DNA of 64,000 bases from Sulfitobacter sp. W027 (GCF_025143985.1 NZ_CP083564.1:1675501-1739500), one strand, 5' to 3'; shown: positions 16,615 to 26,937, counted from the stretch's first letter. Notes: generated by a model from the sequence alone, not told the origin. Program-made: numbers and translations.

Positions 16615-18765
16615 ATGCGCGCGGCCCTTGTTGGACTTGCCCTTAGTTTTGCGCCCCTGACGATCAGCGCGCAAACCGCCCCGGCCACCGACCGACCGGC
16701 CGTTCTGGTGGCTGATCAGGTATTCATTACCCGTGATAAGGTCTTGGTCGCGCAGGGTAATGTCGAAGCCTTCCAAGGCGAGACGCGGCTGCGTGCCACG
16801 GCGATCCGCTATGACCAGGGCACCGGCGCTTTAAGCATTGAAGGGCCGATTGTCCTGTCAGAGGGGGAAAATACCACGATCCTCGCCGATGCGGCCTCTC
16901 TCGATGCGGGGCTCCAATCGGGGCTGCTGCGCGGGGCGCGGATGATTTTAGAGCAGCAGTTGCAGCTTGCCGCTGTGCAGATCAACCGTGTCGAAGGGCG
17001 CTATAGCCAGCTTTACAAAGCTGCCGTAACGTCCTGTAAAGTCTGCGAAGATGGCGAAACGCCGCTTTGGCAGATCCGCGCCAAACGGGTTGTACACGAC
17101 CAATTGGCCCAGCAACTTTACTTTGACGAGGCGCAGTTTCGCATCAAGAATGTGCCCGTCGCCTATCTGCCGCGCCTGCGCCTGCCCGATCCGACGCTGG
17201 ACCGCGCGACCGGCTTCCTCGCCCCTTCGGTGCGCTCAACTTCGCAATTGGGTGTGGGGTTGAAATTGCCTTATTTCATAAAAATAGGTGATCACCGCGA
17301 TCTGACCCTGACACCCTATCTCTCTGCCGAGACCCGCACGCTCGAATTCCGCTACCGTCAGGCCTTTGTCTCTGGCCGGATCGAATTTGACGGCGCAATC
17401 ACTGATGACGATCTGGAGCCGGGTGAGACCCGTGGCTACCTCTTTGGCACTGGCTCCTTTGATCTGCGGCGCGACTATAAACTTTATTTCGGGATCGAGG
17501 TCACCAGCGACCGGTCCTACCTCAGTGACTATGGCTATTCCGACAAGGACCGTCTGACGAGCGAGCTGACCGTCAGCCGTGCGCGGCGGGATCAATATGT
17601 CCGGGCAAGCCTGTTGAACTACCAATCGCTGCGCGATGGCGAAGACAACGATCTTCTGCCCAACCTTGTCTTGGACGGCGAACACCAACGGCGCTATTTC
17701 CCAACCTCGATTGGCGGCGAAGTCCGGCTGACGCTGGAGGCCCATAGCCACCGCCGGGCCTCTGACCTCAGCACCGATGGCGATGGGGATGGCGAGGCTG
17801 ATGGGCGCGATGTGTCGCGGCTCAACGGTGAGGCTGACTGGCTGCGGCGCTTTACCTTTGGCAACGGTCTGGTGACCGATCTCCGCGCCGGGGCGAGCTT
17901 TGGTCTGTTCAACATCGCACAGGATGCCTTTTACAGCGAACGCCACTCTGATCTCGTGCCGCATGCCTCTGTTGCATTTCGCTACCCCATGCAACGTCGC
18001 GAGGCGGGCGGCGTGGTGCAACAGCTTGAGCCGCTCGTACAATTTGGCTGGACCGGGGGCGACAGGCTTAACATTCCGAATGAGGAAAGCACGCTGGTCG
18101 AATATGACGAGGGCAACCTTCTCGCGCTCAGCCGCTTTCCCCGCCCTGACCGACGTGAACGCGGCGCGGTTGCGGCCTTTGGCGTGAACTGGGCGCGGAT
18201 TGACCCGACCGGGTTTGATAGCAGTTTCTCATTCGGTCAGGTGATCCGGGCCAATGCGGATGATGCATTCACCTTTAGCTCGGGCCTACAGGGCACCCAT
18301 TCGGATTTCCTTCTTGCCGGGCAATTGCGCAGCGACAACGGTCTGGCCATCATTGGCCGGGGATTGGTCGATGACGATTTCGAAGTCGCCAAGGCCGAAG
18401 TGCGCGGCATCTGGGATTTCAAACGCGGGCAGATTGCGGGCAGCTATGTCTGGCTGCAGGAAGATGCCGCAGAAGACCGCGACGAGAATGTGTCAGAGAT
18501 CACCTTTGACGGCAGCTATTCGATCAGCAGCCAATGGCAAGCCTCGGCTGATTGGCGCTTTGACCTTGCGGACGAACGCGCGGCGACGGCGGGTCTTGGC
18601 CTGAGCTACAACAATGAATGCGTGCAGGTCGACCTTTCCGTCAGCCGGCGCTATTCCTCCTCAACAAGTGTTGAGCCCTCAACGGATTTCGGTTTTAACA
18701 TCGGCCTCAGGGGCTTTGCCGCCAACACCGGAACAGAAAGATACGTACGCTCATGTGGGAAGTAA
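16615..18765 (+). CDS. lptD: LPS-assembly outer-membrane protein LptD
   Basis: The outer-membrane barrel that inserts lipopolysaccharide into the outer leaflet. 716 residues with a signal peptide of about 19 residues, then a short periplasmic OstA-like domain (VLVADQVFITRDKVLVAQGN onward) and a long C-terminal barrel full of alternating hydrophobic strands. Cys140 and Cys143 fall in TSCKVCEDGE near the N-terminus and another cysteine lies near the C-terminus, as expected for the LptD disulfides. It begins 1 bp after the lptG stop and overlaps surA by 13 bases. Confidence 0.93.
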   Translation: MRAALVGLALSFAPLTISAQTAPATDRPAVLVADQVFITRDKVLVAQGNVEAFQGETRLRATAIRYDQGTGALSIEGPIVLSEGENTTILADAASLDAGLQSGLLRGARMILEQQLQLAAVQINRVEGRYSQLYKAAVTSCKVCEDGETPLWQIRAKRVVHDQLAQQLYFDEAQFRIKNVPVAYLPRLRLPDPTLDRATGFLAPSVRSTSQLGVGLKLPYFIKIGDHRDLTLTPYLSAETRTLEFRYRQAFVSGRIEFDGAITDDDLEPGETRGYLFGTGSFDLRRDYKLYFGIEVTSDRSYLSDYGYSDKDRLTSELTVSRARRDQYVRASLLNYQSLRDGEDNDLLPNLVLDGEHQRRYFPTSIGGEVRLTLEAHSHRRASDLSTDGDGDGEADGRDVSRLNGEADWLRRFTFGNGLVTDLRAGASFGLFNIAQDAFYSERHSDLVPHASVAFRYPMQRREAGGVVQQLEPLVQFGWTGGDRLNIPNEESTLVEYDEGNLLALSRFPRPDRRERGAVAAFGVNWARIDPTGFDSSFSFGQVIRANADDAFTFSSGLQGTHSDFLLAGQLRSDNGLAIIGRGLVDDDFEVAKAEVRGIWDFKRGQIAGSYVWLQEDAAEDRDENVSEITFDGSYSISSQWQASADWRFDLADERAATAGLGLSYNNECVQVDLSVSRRYSSSTSVEPSTDFGFNIGLRGFAANTGTERYVRSCGK

Positions 18766-19991
18766 CGAAACAGACAGTCCGTGCCGGGATCCGTGGCACT
18801 GCGGCGCTCGCCCTTGCATTGGTGATCGGCCAGTCCGCAGCGGCGCAGAACCTCTTTGCGCCCGTGGCCCGTGTCAACGATGAGGTCATCACCGGTTACG
18901 AAGTGCAGCAGCGTCAGCGTTTCATGCAGCTGATCGGCGCACCGGGGGCGGATACCAAAAGCGTTATCGACGGTCTGATCGACGACCGGCTGCGCGGCCA
19001 AATCCTTGATCAAGCCGGGCTTGAAGTCACGCCCGAAGGCATTCAATCCGGCATGGCCGAATTTGCCAGCCGTGCGGATTTGACCACTGAGGAATTCCTG
19101 AAAGTATTGGGCCAAGCGCAGATCTCAGAAGAGACCTTCCGCGACTTCATCGTGATCAGCGCTGCATGGCGCGACCTGATCCGCGCGCGCTATAATAGCC
19201 GTGTTAACATCACCGACGAAGAGGTTGACCGCGCCCTCGGCAGCAGCCGAGGCAATAACGGCCTGCGCGTGCTTTTGTCCGAGATCATCATCCCCGCACC
19301 GCCCCAGAACGCCGATCAGGTGAATGCGCTGGCCGAGCGGATCGCGCAAAGCCGTTCTGAGGCTGAGTTCTCCTCCTATGCGAGCAAATATTCCGCCACC
19401 GCGTCGCGCGGGCGCGGCGGCAAGATGCCTTGGACACCGCTTGAAAACCTGCCCGCCAGCCTGCGCCCGATCCTTCTGGCACTGTCGCCGGGTGAGGTGA
19501 CAGCCCCGCTGCCGATCCCCAATGCCGTGGCGCTGTTCCAACTGCGCGGCATCGAAGAGACCGGCAAGCCAAGCGTGGAGTATTCAGAGATTGACTATGC
19601 GGCCTATTACATCCCCGGTGGCCGTTCCGAGGCCGCCCTGTCGCGCGCCGCGCAACTGCGCGGTCAGGTGGACCAGTGCGATGACCTCTATGGCGTCGCC
19701 AAGGGCCAGCCCGCGAATGTGCTCGACCGTGGCACCAAGGCTCCGGGTGAGATCCCACAGGACGTAGCCATTGAACTGGCCAAACTCGATCCCGGCGAAG
19801 TCTCGACCACGCTGACCCGTGCCGATGGGCAAACGCTGGTGTTCCTGATGCTCTGCAACCGCACCACGGCGGCCAATGCGGAGGTGGACCGCGACGCGGT
19901 GGTAAGCTCGATCCGGCAGCGCAAGCTTGAGGGCTATGCTACGCAGCTGTTGGAACAGGCACGCGCCGAAGCCCGCATCACCCGCCAATGA
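18753..19991 (+). CDS. surA: SurA-like periplasmic peptidyl-prolyl isomerase/chaperone
   Basis: Periplasmic chaperone for outer-membrane proteins. 412 residues. The signal sequence runs to about residue 33 (ALALALVIGQSAAAQN). A SurA N-terminal chaperone domain with VARVNDEVITGYEVQQRQR follows. One parvulin-type isomerase domain lies around 175-275 (RVLLSEIIIPAP, ASRGRGGKMPW), then a divergent second unit. It starts inside the end of lptD, so the chaperone is made together with a main client, the LptD barrel. Confidence 0.88.
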   Translation: MWEVTKQTVRAGIRGTAALALALVIGQSAAAQNLFAPVARVNDEVITGYEVQQRQRFMQLIGAPGADTKSVIDGLIDDRLRGQILDQAGLEVTPEGIQSGMAEFASRADLTTEEFLKVLGQAQISEETFRDFIVISAAWRDLIRARYNSRVNITDEEVDRALGSSRGNNGLRVLLSEIIIPAPPQNADQVNALAERIAQSRSEAEFSSYASKYSATASRGRGGKMPWTPLENLPASLRPILLALSPGEVTAPLPIPNAVALFQLRGIEETGKPSVEYSEIDYAAYYIPGGRSEAALSRAAQLRGQVDQCDDLYGVAKGQPANVLDRGTKAPGEIPQDVAIELAKLDPGEVSTTLTRADGQTLVFLMLCNRTTAANAEVDRDAVVSSIRQRKLEGYATQLLEQARAEARITRQ

Positions 19992-20962
19992 GCCGCCCGT
20001 CCCGGCCGGTGGCCATCACCTGCGGTGAACCTGCCGGAATTGGCCCAGAAATCGCCGCCCGTGCTTGGGCGGCGCTTTCGTCTGACATCCCGATGTTCTG
20101 GATTGGCGACCCGCGCCACCTGCCTGAAGATGTGCCGCACCGTTTGATCGATAGCCCCGAAGATGCAGGCGCACCGAGCACCGATGCGCTGCCTGTGCTG
20201 TCTCATGCTTTTGACAGTGCCGCGCTCGTCGGTGTGCCGCAGCCCGGCCACGCGCAGGGGGTGATCGACGTGATCGCCCGCGCCGTTGATTTGGTGCAGA
20301 CCGGAGGCGCCTGCGCCATCTGCACTGCGCCGATCCACAAAAAAGCCCTGCAGGATGGCGCGAATTTCGCCTATCCCGGCCATACTGAATACCTCGCAGC
20401 ACTGGCAGGGGTTGAGGATGTGGTGATGTTGCTGGCCTCCGACCAGTTGCGCGTCGTGCCTGCCACGATCCATATCGCGTTGGATCAGGTGCCGCAGGCG
20501 CTGACCCCTGCGGGCCTGCGCCGCACGATCGAAATCACTGCGCAGGAATTGCAAAACCGCTTTGGCATCGCCCGGCCCCGCATCGCCGTCGCCGGGCTGA
20601 ACCCCCACGCGGGCGAAGGCGGCAGCATGGGCCGGCAAGAGATCGACTGGATCGCGCCGCTGATTATCGAGATGCAGGGCGAAGGCTACGCGCTGACCGG
20701 GCCGTTGCCCGCCGATACGATGTTCCATGCCCGCGCCCGCGCAGGCTATGACGCGGCGGTGGCGATGTATCACGACCAAGCGCTGATCCCGATCAAGACG
20801 CTCGACTTCGACCGGGGCGTGAACGTGACGCTGGGGTTGCCCTTCGTGCGCACCTCCCCCGATCACGGAACAGCTTTTGACATCGCGGGCCAAGGGCGCG
20901 CCAACCCGACCAGCATGATCGAAGCGATCAAACTGGCATGGCAGATGGGCCAGAAAACATGA
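19988..20962 (+). CDS. pdxA: 4-hydroxythreonine-4-phosphate dehydrogenase
   Basis: NAD-dependent step of DXP-dependent pyridoxal phosphate synthesis. 324 residues. The N-terminal [14 protein letters not shown], the central [11 protein letters not shown] and the C-terminal [19 protein letters not shown] and [13 protein letters not shown] motifs hold the metal and substrate ligands. It overlaps surA by four bases and rsmA by four. The surA-pdxA-rsmA order is the classic one in proteobacteria. Confidence 0.96.
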   Translation: MSRPSRPVAITCGEPAGIGPEIAARAWAALSSDIPMFWIGDPRHLPEDVPHRLIDSPEDAGAPSTDALPVLSHAFDSAALVGVPQPGHAQGVIDVIARAVDLVQTGGACAICTAPIHKKALQDGANFAYPGHTEYLAALAGVEDVVMLLASDQLRVVPATIHIALDQVPQALTPAGLRRTIEITAQELQNRFGIARPRIAVAGLNPHAGEGGSMGRQEIDWIAPLIIEMQGEGYALTGPLPADTMFHARARAGYDAAVAMYHDQALIPIKTLDFDRGVNVTLGLPFVRTSPDHGTAFDIAGQGRANPTSMIEAIKLAWQMGQKT

Positions 20963-21801
20963 GTGCAATCGACAACCTTCCGCCGCTGCGCGAGGTGATC
21001 AACACCCACGAGTTGGCCGCGCGGAAATCGCTGGGCCAGAACTTCCTGCTGGATCTGAACCTGACCGCCAAGATCGCGCGTCAGGCCGGGGACATGGCCG
21101 ATTGTGACGTGCTGGAAATCGGCCCCGGCCCCGGTGGACTGACCCGCGGTCTGTTGGCGGAAGGCGCGCGTCATGTGCTGGCGATTGAGAAAGACCGCCG
21201 CTGCCTGCCTGCGCTGGCCGAAGTGGCGGAACACTATCCTGGCCGGCTCACGGTGATCGAAGGCGACGCGCTGGAGATCGACCCTCTCAGCCACCTGACC
21301 CCGCCGATCCGCGTCGCCGCCAACCTGCCCTATAACGTCGGGACCGAGTTGCTGGTGCGCTGGCTGACCCCGCCGCAATGGCCCCCTTTCTGGCAAAGCC
21401 TCACGCTGATGTTCCAACGCGAGGTGGCTGAGCGGATCGTGGCGACACCCGGCTCCAAAGCCTATGGGCGGCTGGCCGTGCTGGCGCAGTGGCGCAGCGA
21501 TGCGCGCATCGTCATGCAAGTGCCGCCTGGGGCTTTCACGCCGCCCCCAAAGGTATCGTCAAGCGTGGTGCATCTGACCGCCCTGCCCGAGCCGCGTTTT
21601 CCAGCTGATCCCGCCGTGCTCAGCCGTGTGGTGGCCATGGCGTTTAACCAACGCCGCAAGATGCTGCGCTCGGCGCTTAAAGGGGCCGCGCCCGATATCG
21701 AAGACCGCCTTCATGCCGCCGGGCTGAAACCTACTGACAGGGCCGAGCAAGTGCCGCTTGAGGGCTTTTGCGCCCTTGCCCGTGAAATTGCCAAAGGATG
21801 A
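20959..21801 (+). CDS. rsmA: 16S rRNA dimethyladenosine transferase (KsgA)
   Basis: SAM-dependent methyltransferase that dimethylates A1518 and A1519 in helix 45 of 16S rRNA, a late 30S maturation step. 280 residues. Motifs: [10 protein letters not shown] (22-31), [15 protein letters not shown] (the SAM loop), [13 protein letters not shown] (catalytic NLPY). I choose the ATG at 20959, which overlaps the pdxA stop (ATGA) and gives the normal N-terminus; an in-frame Met seven codons earlier lies inside pdxA. Confidence 0.96.
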   Translation: MSAIDNLPPLREVINTHELAARKSLGQNFLLDLNLTAKIARQAGDMADCDVLEIGPGPGGLTRGLLAEGARHVLAIEKDRRCLPALAEVAEHYPGRLTVIEGDALEIDPLSHLTPPIRVAANLPYNVGTELLVRWLTPPQWPPFWQSLTLMFQREVAERIVATPGSKAYGRLAVLAQWRSDARIVMQVPPGAFTPPPKVSSSVVHLTALPEPRFPADPAVLSRVVAMAFNQRRKMLRSALKGAAPDIEDRLHAAGLKPTDRAEQVPLEGFCALAREIAKG

Positions 21802-22382
21802 AAATGTTCTACCGTCTATTGCTCGTCTGCGCACTGCTGATGGGGCTCTCTGCCTGTGCCTTGCCACGCAACGGGCCGCCTCCGCCGGGAACAGAGGCCG
21901 ACATCGCGGCGCTGACCCGTGCCATTAGCGGGCTCTCTCCTAACGTGGATCCCGCAGAGGCTGCCCGTGCGGCGCGGATCACCTATCGCCATACGCATGA
22001 ACTGGCGATTGCCTATCAGATCACCGACCCGCCACTGATCCACAACGTGAAGGTCAACAACGGCAGCAAGCCCCGCGGTCTGTGTTGGCATTGGGCAGAG
22101 GATCTTGAGAAACGACTGCTGGCCGAAGATTTCGCCACGCTCGACATGCACCGCGCCATTGCCAATGGCGACACGCGGCTGCTGATTGACCATTCCACCG
22201 CCATCATCTCGGCCGCAGGGGCACCGATGCAGGCGGGGATCGTGCTTGATCCTTGGCGGCAGAGCGGCGTGCTGTTCTGGTCCCCGGTCATGAGCGATCC
22301 GCGCTATGACTGGGAGCCGCGCGAAGAGGTGCTGCGCCGCAACGGGCGGGTCAGATATGTTCAGGCAGGGATGGAAGGTTAA
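21798..22382 (+). CDS. Putative lipoprotein of unknown function
   Basis: 194 residues with a lipoprotein signal: [14 protein letters not shown], the lipidated cysteine at residue 20. The mature part has [19 protein letters not shown] and [16 protein letters not shown], and a later segment [21 protein letters not shown] know no named domain. The cysteine and histidine pattern (CWHW... and DHST) could be catalytic, but that is a guess. It overlaps rsmA by four bases and ends the lpt operon, so it may act in envelope assembly. Confidence 0.8.
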   Translation: MKMFYRLLLVCALLMGLSACALPRNGPPPPGTEADIAALTRAISGLSPNVDPAEAARAARITYRHTHELAIAYQITDPPLIHNVKVNNGSKPRGLCWHWAEDLEKRLLAEDFATLDMHRAIANGDTRLLIDHSTAIISAAGAPMQAGIVLDPWRQSGVLFWSPVMSDPRYDWEPREEVLRRNGRVRYVQAGMEG

Positions 22383-22408
22383 GACAGCCCGGCCCTTCCC
22401 CCACAACG

Positions 22409-22437
22409 AAAAAGCCCCGCAATTTGCGGGGCTTTTC
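22409..22437 (+). terminator. Strong intrinsic terminator of the lptF-rsmA operon
   Basis: AAAAGCCCCGC pairs perfectly with GCGGGGCTTTT around a five-base AATTT loop, followed by CTTATTCT. It lies 25 bp after the last gene of the operon and directly touches the stop of the convergent DUF4167 gene, so it can work both ways. Confidence 0.9.
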
Positions 22438-23040
22438 TTATTCTGCGGCCTTGGCGGTGTCGCCGTTGCCGTCGCTGCCATTGTCCTGCGGCTGCGCATC
22501 TGCCACTTTCGGCTTGGGCTTGCGGCGCGGGGCGCGTTTCGGCTTGGGCTTGCTCTCAGGCGTCTCAACCAGCGTGCTTTCGTCGCTATTTGTTTCGGGC
22601 TCAGCTTGCTGTTCAACCGGCGCGCTGTCCTGCTCAGGCTGCTCGTCCGCTTGCGGCTGATCGCTTTGTGGCTGGCCGCCCTGCTGTGCTTCGCGCTCCT
22701 GACGTTCGGCGCGCTCGCGATCCCGCTCGGCCTGACGCTCGCGGTTCTGGCGTTCTTGCTCTTCGCGGCGCTGATCGACCTCGCGCTGTGCTTCGCTAAG
22801 CAGACGCAGGTAATGTTCAGCGTGCTGTTGAAAGTTCTCAGCCGCCACACGGTCATTGCTAAGCTGCGCGTCGCGGGCCAGCTGGTTGTATTTCTCGATA
22901 ACCTGCTGCGGCGTGCCGCGCACCTTACCCTCAGGACCGGAGCTGTCGAACACCCGATTGACGACATTGCCGCCGCCACCACCATGTGGGGAGCGTTTGC
23001 GATTGTTCTTCGACCGGGAGCGTGATCTGGGAGAATTCAT
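22438..23040 (-). CDS. DUF4167 domain protein, possible RNA-binding
   Basis: 200 residues. The N-terminal 90 residues fit DUF4167: a basic, Gly-rich start (RSRSRSKNNRKRSPHGGGGG), then VFDSSGPEGKVRGTPQQVIEKY and AENFQQHAEHYLRLLSEAQR. The rest is a charged helix (EEQERQNRERQAERDRERAE), a Gln/Glu tract, and a basic tail with PKPKRAPRRKPKP. The family is common in alphaproteobacteria; RNA binding is suggested only by composition. It sits downstream of prfA-prmC with about 200 bp between, so it may have its own promoter. Confidence 0.88.
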   Translation of the reverse strand: MNSPRSRSRSKNNRKRSPHGGGGGNVVNRVFDSSGPEGKVRGTPQQVIEKYNQLARDAQLSNDRVAAENFQQHAEHYLRLLSEAQREVDQRREEQERQNRERQAERDRERAERQEREAQQGGQPQSDQPQADEQPEQDSAPVEQQAEPETNSDESTLVETPESKPKPKRAPRRKPKPKVADAQPQDNGSDGNGDTAKAAE

Positions 23041-23248
23041 GGAATGATGTCAGCCTTGTGTGCTGTGTGTCGTTCACCGGGGGTGCAAAGCACGTCTTTA
23101 ACCCGGCCTAAGCGATATGTTGGGCATAGTGCCGCGCGGGACCGCCTATGGCATCCACCGCTGCAACACTTCTGACTAACCATGCCAGAAAGCATTGGGC
23201 AAGAAGAAACTGCGACTTAACCTGCCAAAGTATCGTTTTTTCGCGATT

Positions 23249-24091
23249 TCATGCCGGTTTATCAGCACAAACGACCCGTGGCCGCCCACCCAGGTCATGG
23301 GCCAGTGTCACCCGTCCCCAGCCCGCTGTGGTGAAGATATCCTGCACCGCTTCGCCCTGTTGCCAGCCGATTTCGACCATGACGCGGCCTTCGGGCGTCA
23401 GATAGCCCTGCGCCTCGGCGGCGATGATGCGGTAGATGCTCAGCCCGTCCTGACCATCGGTCAGCGCCATTTCCGGCTCATGCTGGCGCAATTCGGGAGA
23501 GACATCGGCCATCTCTTCGGCGGCAAGATAGGGCGGGTTCGACAGAATCAGGTCAAAGCGACCGTCGACCGTGCTGAACCAATCTGACTGGCGGATGTCG
23601 GCACGTTCTGCCACGCCGTGCTGCACCGCATTGGCACTGGCCTGAAGGCAAGCGGCTTCCGAGAGGTCCACGCCCAGCCCCGTGGCCTGTGGGCGTTCGG
23701 CGAGCAGCGTGACAAGGATACAGCCCGATCCGGTGCCAAGGTCCAATATCCGGTTGAAATCACCGCTAAGGGCAAGGTCTATTAACGTTTCCGTCTCTGG
23801 CCGAGGGTCCAGCACATCGCGGCTGATGCTGAAATCGCGGCCATAGAACGCGCGCCTCCCGATCAGTTGCGAGACAGGCACCCGCACGGCGCGCAGGGCG
23901 ATGAGTTGATCAAACCGTTCGGCCACGTCGGGGGCAATTTCTTCGGGCGCGATCAGGGTCACGCGGGCGGCATCCACGGCTGCGGCATGGGCCAAGAGCA
24001 GCCGCGCGTCCCGTGCCGGGTCGGGCACGCCCGCGGCACGGAGCCGGCCAGCAGCGGCGGCCATGGCTTGGGCGGCAGTCTGGGGGCTCAC
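23249..24091 (-). CDS. prmC: Release factor glutamine N5-methyltransferase
   Basis: Methylates the glutamine of the GGQ motif in release factors. 280 residues with an N-terminal helical domain, the SAM motif [15 protein letters not shown] and the catalytic [11 protein letters not shown]. The start is GTG at 24091, whose last two bases lie in the prfA stop (GTGA overlap). It is coupled to its own substrate gene prfA, the usual order. Confidence 0.95.
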   Translation of the reverse strand: MSPQTAAQAMAAAAGRLRAAGVPDPARDARLLLAHAAAVDAARVTLIAPEEIAPDVAERFDQLIALRAVRVPVSQLIGRRAFYGRDFSISRDVLDPRPETETLIDLALSGDFNRILDLGTGSGCILVTLLAERPQATGLGVDLSEAACLQASANAVQHGVAERADIRQSDWFSTVDGRFDLILSNPPYLAAEEMADVSPELRQHEPEMALTDGQDGLSIYRIIAAEAQGYLTPEGRVMVEIGWQQGEAVQDIFTTAGWGRVTLAHDLGGRPRVVCADKPA

Positions 24092-25143
24092 CCCTCCATC
24101 TCCGACAATTGACGTGCTTGGGCGTCGGCGGTCAGCGCATCGACGATCTCATCCAGATCGCCCTGCATCACGGCCTCAAGACGGTAGAGCGTCAGGTTGA
24201 TCCGGTGGTCGGTCATCCGCCCTTGTGGGAAGTTGTAGGTCCGGATGCGCTCGGACCGGTCGCCGGTTCCGACCTGCGCCGCGCGGTCGGCGGAACGTGC
24301 GCTGTCAATCCGGCTGCGCTCCATGTCATAAAGCCGCGCTTTGAGCACCTGCATCGCCTTGTCGCGGTTGCGGTGCTGGGATTTTTCCGACGAAGTGACG
24401 ACGATCCCGGTCGGAATATGGGTGATGCGCACGGCGGAATCGGTTGTGTTGACGTGCTGGCCACCCGCGCCGGAAGAACGCATTGTGTCGATCCGCAGGT
24501 CATTGGCGTTGATCTCAATATCCACGTCCTCGGCTTCGGGTAGCACCGCCACGGTGGCTGCTGAGGTGTGGATACGCCCGCCGCTTTCTGTCGAAGGCAC
24601 GCGTTGGACGCGGTGCACGCCGCTTTCAAATTTCAATCGGGCAAAGACGTTCTGGCCAGTAATATGGGCCACAACCTCTTTCACGCCGCCAAGTTCGGTC
24701 ATCTGGCTTTCGATCAGGTCAAATCCCCAGCCGCGCGCTTCGGCATAGCGCTGGTACATGCGCAGCAAATCGCCCGCGAACAGAGCGGCCTCATCGCCGC
24801 CGGTGCCGGGCCGGATCTCTAGCATCGCGGGTTTCGCATCGGCGGAATCGCGCGGCAGAAGCGCCAGTTGCAAGCCCTGCTCAACCTCCGGCAGGCGCGC
24901 CTTTAGACGGGGCAGTTCTTCGCGGGCAAGCTCGGCCATCTCGGGGTCTTTCAACATCAACTCGGCCTCTTCGAGGTCCCGCTGAAGCTGCTGGTAAAGG
25001 TCGATCTGATCCACCACGGGCTTGAGATCGCTGTATTCCTTGGCGAGGGCTGCAAAATCGGCCCCATCGGAGCCCGCAGACATGCTGGCCTCCAGAAACT
25101 GGAAGCGTTGCGAGATTTGCGCGAGGCGGTGCATCGGGATCAT
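24088..25143 (-). CDS. prfA: Peptide chain release factor 1
   Basis: Terminates translation at UAA and UAG. 351 residues, normal length. The codon-recognition tripeptide of RF1 lies in [10 protein letters not shown] (PST at 183-185, the PxT motif) and the hydrolysis motif GGQ is at 227-229 in SGAGGQHVN. The start at 25143 is ATG. It lies upstream of prmC, which modifies Gln229. Confidence 0.97.
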   Translation of the reverse strand: MIPMHRLAQISQRFQFLEASMSAGSDGADFAALAKEYSDLKPVVDQIDLYQQLQRDLEEAELMLKDPEMAELAREELPRLKARLPEVEQGLQLALLPRDSADAKPAMLEIRPGTGGDEAALFAGDLLRMYQRYAEARGWGFDLIESQMTELGGVKEVVAHITGQNVFARLKFESGVHRVQRVPSTESGGRIHTSAATVAVLPEAEDVDIEINANDLRIDTMRSSGAGGQHVNTTDSAVRITHIPTGIVVTSSEKSQHRNRDKAMQVLKARLYDMERSRIDSARSADRAAQVGTGDRSERIRTYNFPQGRMTDHRINLTLYRLEAVMQGDLDEIVDALTADAQARQLSEMEG

Positions 25144-25203
25144 GGGGTTCCTGTCGCTTATGCAAATGCTTTGGTCAAGAGGCGGCTTATGCTATCATAG
25201 GTT

Positions 25204-25503
25204 ATGAAACGCATCTTGCCGCTGTCCTGCCTCTTGGCCCTGACGGCCCTGCACCCTGCCCTTGCGGATGTCAAAGCGCCGGGCGGGAAGACGATTGATT
25301 GCTATTGCACCAACAGCACCGGCGACCGTGTGGAACTGGGTGAAACCATCTGTCTACAGGTCGGCGGCCGCATGTTCATGGCCCAGTGTCAGATGTCGCT
25401 CAATGTGCCGATGTGGCGCGAAGTGCAGCAGGGCTGCCTGTCATCGCGCCTCGATCTGAGCGAGCCAAGCATTGACCCGCTTGGCGTTGACGCCCATATC
25501 TGA
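25204..25503 (+). CDS. Small cysteine-containing secreted protein
   Basis: 99 residues. A signal peptide of about 21 residues (LLALTALHPALA) leads to a mature chain with five cysteines (DCYC, ETICLQ, MAQCQ, QQGC), which suggests periplasmic disulfides. The stretch LGETICLQVGGRMFMAQCQM is conserved-looking, and I recall similar short proteins in Rhodobacteraceae without a known function. Its last 63 bases overlap the convergent DUF1499 gene on the other strand. It is divergent from prfA. Confidence 0.72.
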   Translation: MKRILPLSCLLALTALHPALADVKAPGGKTIDCYCTNSTGDRVELGETICLQVGGRMFMAQCQMSLNVPMWREVQQGCLSSRLDLSEPSIDPLGVDAHI

Positions 25504-25866
25504 CCGCCCAAAGCGCGAGCGGCCATAGACCTCAATGTAGCGCGGATCTGCACCATAGACGCCGATGGTGGTGAAGTCGGGATAGCCCATCAGTTTGGTA
25601 CGGGTCACGTAAGTGACTTGGCCCTCAGCCAGTGAGCCTGCGACAACCTCGGTGCGCGGTGTCTGCATGATTGCACGGTCGAGCTGTGCCAATGTCTCTT
25701 GCCCGTCACCTTCGACCGGGGCGCGCCAGATATAGCTATTGGCCGCTTGGGTCTTGCCCATCTTCTGCCCCTCGGCCTGTCCGTGCCAGCGTGCAGTATC
25801 AATAGGTGCAAGCCGAACATAGGCCACCAGAGCGACAAGAGCGATAACGATGATCCAGAACAACAT
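25441..25866 (-). CDS. DUF1499 domain protein with N-terminal membrane anchor
   Basis: 141 residues. One membrane helix at the N-terminus (LFWIIVIALVALVAYV), then a DUF1499 domain with a short strand pattern: TEVVAGSLAEGQVTYVTRT and RYIEVYGRSRFGRSDMGVN. The SRSR/GRSD-type end is typical of the family, whose function is unknown. I start at the ATG at 25866 because AAAGG lies 8 bases upstream; a GTG three codons earlier is the alternative. Its 3' end overlaps the secreted-protein gene on the plus strand. Confidence 0.82.
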   Translation of the reverse strand: MLFWIIVIALVALVAYVRLAPIDTARWHGQAEGQKMGKTQAANSYIWRAPVEGDGQETLAQLDRAIMQTPRTEVVAGSLAEGQVTYVTRTKLMGYPDFTTIGVYGADPRYIEVYGRSRFGRSDMGVNAKRVNAWLAQIEAR

Positions 25867-25924
25867 TTTAAGCACCTTTCAAAGGTCCGCAGAATTGCGC
25901 GACAAAAGATGTCGCGGGGATGTT

Positions 25925-25950
25925 GGCGGCCCTCAGTCCTAAGGGCCGCC
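25925..25950 (-). terminator. Terminator after the agmatinase gene
   Basis: GGCGGCCCT at 25925-25933 and AGGGCCGCC at 25942-25950 form a perfect 9-bp stem with an eight-base loop, 22 bp past the speB stop on the minus strand. It separates the M20-speB transcript from the DUF1499 gene. Confidence 0.65.
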
Positions 25951-25971
25951 GCTTTGGTTCGCCGTCTCGGT

Positions 25972-26937
25972 TCACGCCGTTCTCATGCGGTGGCCTAGCA
26001 GCGACAGAATTTCGGTCGCCACATGCGCGCCTGCGATCGCCGTGGCCCCGGTGGTGTCGAAGGGCGGAGAGACCTCAACCACATCACCACCCATGATATT
26101 GATCCCGGCCAGATCACGCAGCATGATAGAGGTCTGCGCCGAGGTCAGCCCGCCCCAAACCGGCGTGCCGGTACCGGGGGCAAAGGCCGGATCCAGTGCG
26201 TCGATGTCGAAGGTCAGGTAACAGGGCCGATCGCCGAGGATTTCTTTGATCTTAGCCACGGTGGCCTGCGGCCCCTTCTCATGTACCTCACGGGCATCGA
26301 TAATGTTGACGCCCATCGTGTCTTCGTTGGTTGTGCGTATGCCAACCTGCACGCTGGTCGAAGGGTCAACGATGCCGGACTTGACCGCCTTGTAGAACAT
26401 CGTGCCGTGGTCGATCCGGTCCATGTCGTCGTCTTGCCATGTGTCCGTGTGTGCATCGAACTGTAACAGGCTGATCGAACCGTATTTCTCAGCATAGGCC
26501 TTGACGATCGGGAATGAGATATAGTGATCCCCGCCCAGTACGACAGAGGCCGCGCCGGCATCCAAAATGGTCTTGATATGCGCGGTCAGAGCGGCGGGAA
26601 ACTGGCTGACATGGCCATAATCAAACGCCAGATCGCCATAGTCCGCGATGGCGAATTCGCTCAGCACGTCAAAGTCCCAGCCATAGGGCGCGTCAGGCGC
26701 TTGCAAGGCACTCGCCTCGCGGATGGCGCGGGGGCCAAGGCGGGTGCCGGGGCGGTTGGTGACCGCTTGGTCGAAGGGCACGCCGGTCACAGCGATGTCC
26801 ACGCCAGTCAAATCCTTGGTGTATTTACGTCGCAAGAAAGAGGTCGCCCCGCCAAAGGTCAACTCATAGCTCGGCCCTTTGAGGTCCTCGCGGGTAAAGG
26901 CCATATCCATCTGTTTGGCCGCGTCTTCCAGTGCCAT
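25972..26937 (-). CDS. speB: Agmatinase/ureohydrolase family enzyme
   Basis: Manganese ureohydrolase of 321 residues. Metal ligands are visible in VVLGGDHYISF, LLQFDAHTDTWQ and LTFDIDALDPAFAPGTGTP. The family splits guanidino compounds to urea; agmatine (giving putrescine) is the default substrate, but guanidinobutyrate or guanidine are possible, since these branches look alike by motif. It overlaps the stop of an M20 amidohydrolase by one base (TAATG), so the two are made together. No guanidine riboswitch is apparent upstream. Confidence 0.85.
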   Translation of the reverse strand: MALEDAAKQMDMAFTREDLKGPSYELTFGGATSFLRRKYTKDLTGVDIAVTGVPFDQAVTNRPGTRLGPRAIREASALQAPDAPYGWDFDVLSEFAIADYGDLAFDYGHVSQFPAALTAHIKTILDAGAASVVLGGDHYISFPIVKAYAEKYGSISLLQFDAHTDTWQDDDMDRIDHGTMFYKAVKSGIVDPSTSVQVGIRTTNEDTMGVNIIDAREVHEKGPQATVAKIKEILGDRPCYLTFDIDALDPAFAPGTGTPVWGGLTSAQTSIMLRDLAGINIMGGDVVEVSPPFDTTGATAIAGAHVATEILSLLGHRMRTA

